A stretch of DNA of 9,216 bases from JBCDBH01 sp039184055. GTDB lineage: Bacteria > Acidobacteriota > Thermoanaerobaculia > Multivoradales > J023. Below, in pieces: positions 5,784 to 9,216 of the stretch; positions within the stretch are counted from its first letter, which is position 1; every line of letters starts with the position of its first letter. Below the pieces are notes generated by a model. The model had not been told where the DNA came from and made no database searches. It was given only the letters and a program-made list of their open reading frames with translations. The translations under genes and the position numbers were made by a program. The stretch covers positions 1 to 9,216 of the forward strand of contig JBCDBH010000236.1 in the NCBI GenBank assembly GCA_039184055.1. The letters run 5' to 3'.

Positions 5784-6494
5784 ATGATTCGAAAACGCAT
5801 TTTGGTCATAGAAGACGAACACGAGCTCGCCGATCTGGTCGAGCTGCATTTGGTCGATCTGGGTTGTGAAGTGACGCAAGCTCACGATGGACCTTCTGGA
5901 CTCGAGCTCGCCCTCGGTGGTGGCTTCGATCTGGTGATTCTGGACCTGGCGCTCCCGGGTCTCGACGGGCTGGAGATCTGCCGTCAGCTACGCGCCGCGC
6001 CCGCCTACACACCGATCCTCATGCTCACCGCCCGGTCGACCGAGCTCGATCGCGTGCTCGGTCTCGAGGTCGGCGCCGACGACTACCTCACCAAACCGTT
6101 CAGCATCCGTGAGCTGACCGCGCGGGTCAAGGCGATCTTTCGTCGTGTCGAAGCGCTGGCGTTTCGTCGCGAAGCGACCCGGGCCATCGAAGTCGGTGGC
6201 TTTCGAATCGACGAAACACGACGCACCGCTTCACTCGACACCCGTGAGCTCAGGCTGACCGCCAAAGAGTTCGATCTCCTGGTGCACTTCGCCCGCAATC
6301 CGGGCCGGGTCTACAGCCGCTCCGAGCTGCTCGACCGCGTGTGGGGCTACGGCCACGATGGCTATGAGCACACCGTGAACTCGCATATCAACCGGCTGCG
6401 CTCCAAGATCGAAGCCGATCCGGCGGCGCCTCGATATGTGCTCACGGTGTGGGGCGTGGGCTACAAATTCTTCGAATCAGCGGATGCCGCATGA
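5784..6494 (+). CDS. OmpR/PhoB-family response regulator
   Basis: A 236-residue DNA-binding response regulator from ATG 5784, preceded by GGAGG at 7 bases. Receiver domain residues 4-120: acidic pocket E10-D11, phospho-acceptor D54 in LVILDLALPGLDG, switch T82 in LMLTARS, and K104 in DDYLTKPFS. Effector residues about 135-230 form an OmpR winged helix: LRLTAKEFDLLVHFARNPGRVYSRSELLDRVWGY (155-188, given as span), NSHINRLRSKIE as the recognition helix, and VLTVWGVGYKF as the wing. All key residues are present, so it should be phosphorylated by the kinase encoded immediately downstream. The stop overlaps the kinase start by four bases (ATGA), giving tight coupling. Closest in style to BaeR/PhoP-like regulators. 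Targets are unknown beyond possible self-regulation. Confidence 0.95.
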   Translation: MIRKRILVIEDEHELADLVELHLVDLGCEVTQAHDGPSGLELALGGGFDLVILDLALPGLDGLEICRQLRAAPAYTPILMLTARSTELDRVLGLEVGADDYLTKPFSIRELTARVKAIFRRVEALAFRREATRAIEVGGFRIDETRRTASLDTRELRLTAKEFDLLVHFARNPGRVYSRSELLDRVWGYGHDGYEHTVNSHINRLRSKIEADPAAPRYVLTVWGVGYKFFESADAA

Positions 6495-8014
6495 GCAGTT
6501 TGCACACGCGTCTCGCCACCGCCCTGCTCCTTCTTCTCCTCGCCGTCGGCACGCTCGGTATCGCGTCGACCCTGATCACGACGCGGCTTCATCTCGAGGA
6601 GGCCAACCAGAGCGCCAACCTCGATCTCGCCAGCAATATCGCCGCGATGAAAGAAAGTCGGCTGATCGACCCCGACGGCGAGATTCGCCCCGAAGGTCTC
6701 GACGAGATCTTTCACTGGATGATGGTGGTCAATCCGGGCGTGCAGTTTTATCTGCTCGATCCCGAAGGCACCGTGCTCGCCTACGATCCGACCCCCGGCC
6801 CGGCGCAGCTCGAACGCGTGTCGCTGCAGCCGATTCGCGATCTGATGGCGGGGCCCGAGCACCTGCCGATGCTCGGTGACGATCCACGTGATCCCGAGCA
6901 TCGCAAGATCATCTCGGTGGCGCCGCTGCCGCTCGAAGGCCCAACTCAGGGCTATTTGTACATCGTGCTCGACAACGATCCGTTCGAAACCGCGGCGGGT
7001 CGTTTGGCGACCAGCCACGCGCTTCGTCTCAGTCTGTGGACGGGCCTGGGCGCGGTGGCTCTGGCGCTGCTCTTCGGCTTCGTCATCTTTCGTCGTCTGA
7101 CCAAACCGCTCCGTCTGCTGACGTGCCGGATGCAGAGTTTTCAACGTGGAAACGCGGCGCAATGCGAGCCCGGTGACGGCGACGAAGTGGCGCTGCTCGG
7201 CGCCACCTTCGATGACATGAAGGACCGTATCGAGGTGCAGATGGATCAGATCGAACGCTTGGCGGCGCTCAAGAGCGAGCTGATCGCCAACGTGTCGCAC
7301 GATCTCCGCACCCCGATCGCCATGCTCCACGGCTATCTCGAGACCCTGGCGATCAAAGAGCTCGACGACGAGAAACGACGCTCCTACCTGGCGGTGGCGC
7401 TCCGTCAGAGTGACCGCTTGGGCAAGCTGGTCGGCGAGCTTTTCGAGCTCACCAAGCTCGAGGCCGACGACGCCGAAGCCGACATGGAGCGTTTCGTGCT
7501 CTCCGAGCTGGTCCAGGACAACGTCCAGCGATTCAGCCTCGAAGCCGAGGAGCGCGACGTGACGATCCGCGCCCAATTCGATCCCGAGCTCCCCGCCGTG
7601 CTCGGCGATATCGGTTTGATCGAACGGGCGCTGCAGAACCTGATCGACAACGCCCTGCGCTTCACCGCGCCGGGTGGCTCGGTCACCGTGACGCTCGACG
7701 AGATCGAGATGGCGGGAAGCAAACGTCTCGAAGTGAAAGTGGCCGATACCGGCTGTGGAATCTCCGCCGAAGACCTGCCGTTCGTCTTCGATCGCGCCTT
7801 CCGGTGCCGCTTCGCCGACGCCGATCCACGGTCGTCATCGGGTGCTGGCCTTGGCTTGGCGATCACCCAACGGATCGTCCGGCTGCACGGTGGTGAGGTG
7901 ACGGTGGAAAGCGAGCTCGACGTCGGCACGACGTTCCGCTTCTCCCTCCCCATCGCGCCCGTCCCCGAACCGACGCTCCACTGGCCCGAGGAAGGGCTGG
8001 CACGGATCGCCTGA
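6491..8014 (+). CDS. HAMP-containing sensor histidine kinase
   Basis: A 507-residue inner-membrane kinase starting at ATG 6491 inside the regulator's stop. Hydrophobic helices lie at about 8-30 and 180-200 and enclose a ~150-residue extracytoplasmic sensor (31-179). The sensor contains FHWMMVVNPGVQFYLLDPEG, then PMLGDDPRDPEHRKIISVAPL and GYLYIVLDN, a PAS/Cache-like strand order. A HAMP linker (about 200-252, with the TKP turn at 204-206) leads to the dimerisation domain with the H-box NVSHDLRTP and phospho-acceptor H270. The ATPase domain has the N box LQNLIDNAL (N383, N387), G1 DTGCGI (419-424), an F box (FVFDRAF) and G2 GAGLGLAI (451-458). All catalytic boxes are intact. The kinase should phosphorylate the upstream regulator on D54. 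The signal is unknown; the sensor resembles those of BaeS/CpxA-like kinases and has no metal-binding cluster that I can see. The operon ends at the hairpin at 8060. Confidence 0.95.
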   Translation: MSSLHTRLATALLLLLLAVGTLGIASTLITTRLHLEEANQSANLDLASNIAAMKESRLIDPDGEIRPEGLDEIFHWMMVVNPGVQFYLLDPEGTVLAYDPTPGPAQLERVSLQPIRDLMAGPEHLPMLGDDPRDPEHRKIISVAPLPLEGPTQGYLYIVLDNDPFETAAGRLATSHALRLSLWTGLGAVALALLFGFVIFRRLTKPLRLLTCRMQSFQRGNAAQCEPGDGDEVALLGATFDDMKDRIEVQMDQIERLAALKSELIANVSHDLRTPIAMLHGYLETLAIKELDDEKRRSYLAVALRQSDRLGKLVGELFELTKLEADDAEADMERFVLSELVQDNVQRFSLEAEERDVTIRAQFDPELPAVLGDIGLIERALQNLIDNALRFTAPGGSVTVTLDEIEMAGSKRLEVKVADTGCGISAEDLPFVFDRAFRCRFADADPRSSSGAGLGLAITQRIVRLHGGEVTVESELDVGTTFRFSLPIAPVPEPTLHWPEEGLARIA

Positions 8015-8059
8015 ACGCTCGCCGGCCGTACGGGACTACGGTCGACAGAAGACACCGAC

Positions 8060-8087
8060 AAAGGGCACGCCAACCGGCGTGCCCTTT
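8060..8087 (+). terminator. Strong terminator hairpin after the two-component operon
   Basis: AAAGGGCACGCC (8060-8071) and GGCGTGCCCTTT (8076-8087) form a perfect 12-bp stem with an AACC loop, 45 bases after the kinase stop. Its 3' arm ends in TTT followed by CTG, so the T-tract is short. The A/T ends make it readable in both directions, so it could also stop transcripts of the opposing 95-residue gene after the repeat array. Confidence 0.85.
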
Positions 8088-8096
8088 CTGCATGGG

Positions 8097-8168
8097 GAGA
8101 TCACCGTGTATGGCGAGATCACCGTGTATGGCGAGATCACCGTGTATGGCGAGATCACCGTGTATGGG
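8097..8168. repeat. Tandem array: four copies of an 18-bp unit
   Basis: GAGATCACCGTGTATGGC is repeated head to tail at 8097-8114, 8115-8132, 8133-8150 and 8151-8168. The copies are identical except for the last base of the fourth (G for C). Degenerate flanks (TGCATGGG before, GGATCAC after) look like remains of further copies. The unit is a multiple of three and would read EITVYG on the plus strand, but no credible gene covers it. The array lies between the kinase terminator and the stop of the 95-residue minus-strand gene, so it is probably transcribed as that gene's 3' untranslated region. Near-identity of the copies indicates recent slippage expansion. Confidence 0.95.
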
Positions 8169-8171
8169 GGA

Positions 8172-8459
8172 TCACTCGAGCTCGGCGGCGACACCCACCG
8201 TGATGGTGCCTTTGCCTTCGTGATCACTGTCGTCCTGCAAGAGGAAGACCACCTCCCCAATCACTTCCGTACCGCTCCATTCGACGTTCTGTACCTTGAT
8301 GGAGAGCGTACGAAGCTCATGATCGTCCGGAGCAAAACCAATGTCGAAGCCTTGGATATTGGCGCCAGCGCTGATGATCGGTTTCGCGAAGTTGACTCTC
8401 CAGGTCCCGACGCCCGGCCGATTGAAGGTGAGAGTGGTGGATAGAAAATGAACAGCCAT
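8172..8459 (-). CDS. Orphan 95-residue beta-rich protein of unknown function
   Basis: I do not recognise this gene with certainty. It starts at ATG 8459 with AAGGAG 8 bases upstream (8473-8468), a strong ribosome binding site. The protein has no signal peptide or membrane segment and no cysteine. It is predicted all-beta: alternating hydrophobic strands such as HFLSTTLTFNRP, TWRVNFAKPI, IQGFDIGFAPDDHELRTLSI, VEWSGTEVIGEVVFLLQDDS and KGTITVGVAAEL. The strand-turn order (F.KPI, then a G.D. step, then L..L.IKV..V, then a GEVVFLLQD segment, and a final TITV..AAEL strand) is loosely reminiscent of small beta-sandwich binding domains such as H-type lectins, but this is a visual impression only. It is a single gene with its own strong terminator-separated neighbour upstream and a tandem repeat array directly after its stop. 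The opposing plus-strand frame over the same DNA has poorer composition and no ribosome binding site. Confidence 0.75.
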   Translation of the reverse strand: MAVHFLSTTLTFNRPGVGTWRVNFAKPIISAGANIQGFDIGFAPDDHELRTLSIKVQNVEWSGTEVIGEVVFLLQDDSDHEGKGTITVGVAAELE

Positions 8460-8642
8460 GATGTGCGCTCCTTGGTTCGAAGCTCCGTCGGGGACGGAAC
8501 CGAGTGACTACCGCGTATCGTTGGGGAAACGCGGCGTTTGTCGTGTCGTGTCTGTAAGGGCATGTGACACGTGGCCGCGATCCATCCCAGCTTCGACACG
8601 GAAACGGGACACGACTCGGAGCGGAGCGCACAATCCGGGCAT
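8460..8642 (-). promoter_or_regulatory. Leader and promoter region of the 95-residue gene
   Basis: A 183-base gap on the minus strand between the upstream terminator and the ATG at 8459. It holds AAGGAG (8473-8468), a TCCGTC-ggg-GACGGA hairpin (8484-8498) close to it, TGTCG/TGTCG/TGTCT pentamer repeats (about 8539-8553) and a near-palindrome CATGTGACACGTG (8561-8573). No convincing -35/-10 pair was found. The independent terminator upstream implies that a promoter must exist here. Confidence 0.35.
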
Positions 8643-8670
8643 AAAAAAAGGGGGCCGTTCGGCCCCCTTT
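8643..8670 (-). terminator. Intrinsic terminator of the secreted-protein gene
   Basis: On the minus strand AAAGGGGGCC pairs with GGCCCCCTTT (10-bp stem, GAAC loop) and runs directly into further T residues (seven in a row in total at 8649-8643). It starts 22 bases after the TAA of the gene at 8692. This is a textbook intrinsic terminator. Confidence 0.95.
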
Positions 8671-8691
8671 CGTCCTTCCGATGAGCTGAGC

Positions 8692-9216
8692 TTACGGGCA
8701 GGCGTCGAACGCCGCCAGATCGAAGATCGGCTCGAAGGGCGCGCCACCCGGGCTGCTGTAGGTCTGCGTGGCACCGGTCTCCAGATCTTCCACCAGGATG
8801 TCGACCGCGGTGTTGGTGAGACCGCTCGAGAACACCCAGTTCTGGTCGTTGATGGCGCAGGCGTCGAGAACCTTGACCAGCAGCTCGACGTTGGCATCGT
8901 CGAAGAAGGTGAAGACGCTGCTGTCATCGGTGAGGGCCTTGCCGAGCGCACGCACCGTCGAACCGTCGGCCGGGTCGACGAAGGTCGCGCTGACCCGGAA
9001 ACGATCACCACGCAGGTAGACCGAAGGCTGTCCCGGAGTGGTCACGGTGACCCGCGCCACGTGGTAACCATCGGCGAGGAAATCGGCGTTGGTGTACATG
9101 GCATCGTCGAGGATGCCACCCGTGCCCGGAGCGTTGAAACCCGGGTGCAGACGCACCACGCCACCCTCGACGACACCGGTGTCCGGAGCCGCTTGACCGA
9201 AGAACGCGGTGTTGGC
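8692..9216 (-). CDS. C-terminal part of a large secreted protein with a recurrent acidobacterial-type C-terminal domain (5' partial)
   Basis: The frame is open through the right edge, so only the last 174 residues are visible; the GTG at 9159 is internal. The visible part begins ANTAFFGQAAPDTGVVEGG. A short stretch with HPGFNAPGTGG and DDAMYTNADF follows, then a strand-rich region VARVTVTTPGQ. The final ~105 residues carry RFRVSATFVDPADG, SSVFTFFDDANVELLVKVLD, NDQNWVFSSGLTNTAVDILV and DLETGATQTYSSP, ending AAFDACP. I associate this pattern (FFD..NVEL.VKVLD...N..WVF...TN) with the C-termini of many large exported proteins of Acidobacteriota and relatives, where it may act as a cell-surface or secretion module; that role is inference. 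Expected location is outside the cell. The two cysteines (in LDACAIN and the penultimate residue) may form a disulphide. The gene ends with its own terminator. Confidence 0.85.
   Translation of the reverse strand, partial: ANTAFFGQAAPDTGVVEGGVVRLHPGFNAPGTGGILDDAMYTNADFLADGYHVARVTVTTPGQPSVYLRGDRFRVSATFVDPADGSTVRALGKALTDDSSVFTFFDDANVELLVKVLDACAINDQNWVFSSGLTNTAVDILVEDLETGATQTYSSPGGAPFEPIFDLAAFDACP

Noticed and set aside
6461..7576. Long open frame on the minus strand (371 codons) opposite the histidine kinase
   Set aside because: Low-complexity composition and no family features; the plus strand encodes all kinase boxes.
8021..8043. Small hairpin CCGTA...TACGG just after the kinase stop
   Set aside because: Short stem with a G:T pair and no T-run; the nearby 12-bp hairpin at 8060-8087 explains termination.
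8097..8168. CRISPR array
   Set aside because: The units are directly adjacent with no spacers, and no cas genes are present.
8079..8444. Plus-strand frame of 121 codons that would carry EITVYG hexapeptide repeats
   Set aside because: Its start lies inside the terminator hairpin, it has no ribosome binding site, and the rest runs antisense to the better-supported 95-residue gene. The 18-bp unit keeps any frame open simply because it is a multiple of three.

Overview
The window is GC-rich, densely coded bacterial chromosome. The best guess for the source is an acidobacterium, possibly near Thermoanaerobaculia. This is inferred from protein style and was not computed. The cut-off secreted protein at the right edge ends in a domain (pattern FFD..NVELLVKVLD...N..WVF...TN) that I associate with extracellular proteins of that group. 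The beta-propeller protein ends in a similar lineage-flavoured tail (C.NLTTG....WDCEAAGL). No phage, IS element, CRISPR array, rRNA or tRNA was recognised.

Layout, left to right. (1) Positions 1-1431, plus strand: the 3' part of an alpha/beta-hydrolase fused to a GNAT acetyltransferase, then a small class I SAM methyltransferase. The methyltransferase start overlaps the stop of a possible 6-codon leader. (2) Positions 1469-5118, minus strand: read in transcription order, a BlaI/MecI-type repressor, a four-base overlap into an M56 (BlaR1-like) membrane metallopeptidase whose outer domain is TPR-like rather than penicillin-binding, and then, after 171 bases, a secreted seven-bladed YVTN-type beta-propeller protein. 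(3) Positions 5119-5218: a divergent control region. It holds an 18-bp BlaI-like dyad overlapping a promoter that appears to give a leaderless blaI message. (4) Positions 5219-5662, plus strand: a DUF1330-type small protein. (5) Positions 5784-8014, plus strand: an OmpR-family response regulator and a HAMP-containing sensor histidine kinase, overlapping by four bases and followed by a strong terminator hairpin. (6) Positions 8097-8168: four tandem copies of an 18-bp unit. (7) Positions 8172-9216, minus strand: an orphan 95-residue beta-rich protein with a strong ribosome binding site, and the C-terminal part of a large secreted protein with its own terminator.

How the genes may work together. 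The repressor and M56 protein form a BlaR1/BlaI-style switch: an outer signal activates the membrane protease, the repressor is inactivated, and the operator at 5123-5140 is freed. No beta-lactamase is present and the penicillin-sensor domain is absent, so the signal is probably not a beta-lactam. The only other candidate target seen here is the downstream propeller gene. The two-component system looks self-contained and possibly autoregulated through TGTG direct repeats upstream of it. The remaining genes do not form an obvious common pathway. The most unusual items are the TPR-equipped sensor protease with its leaderless, operator-overlapped promoter, the 18-bp repeat array in the 3' region of the 95-residue gene, and that gene itself.
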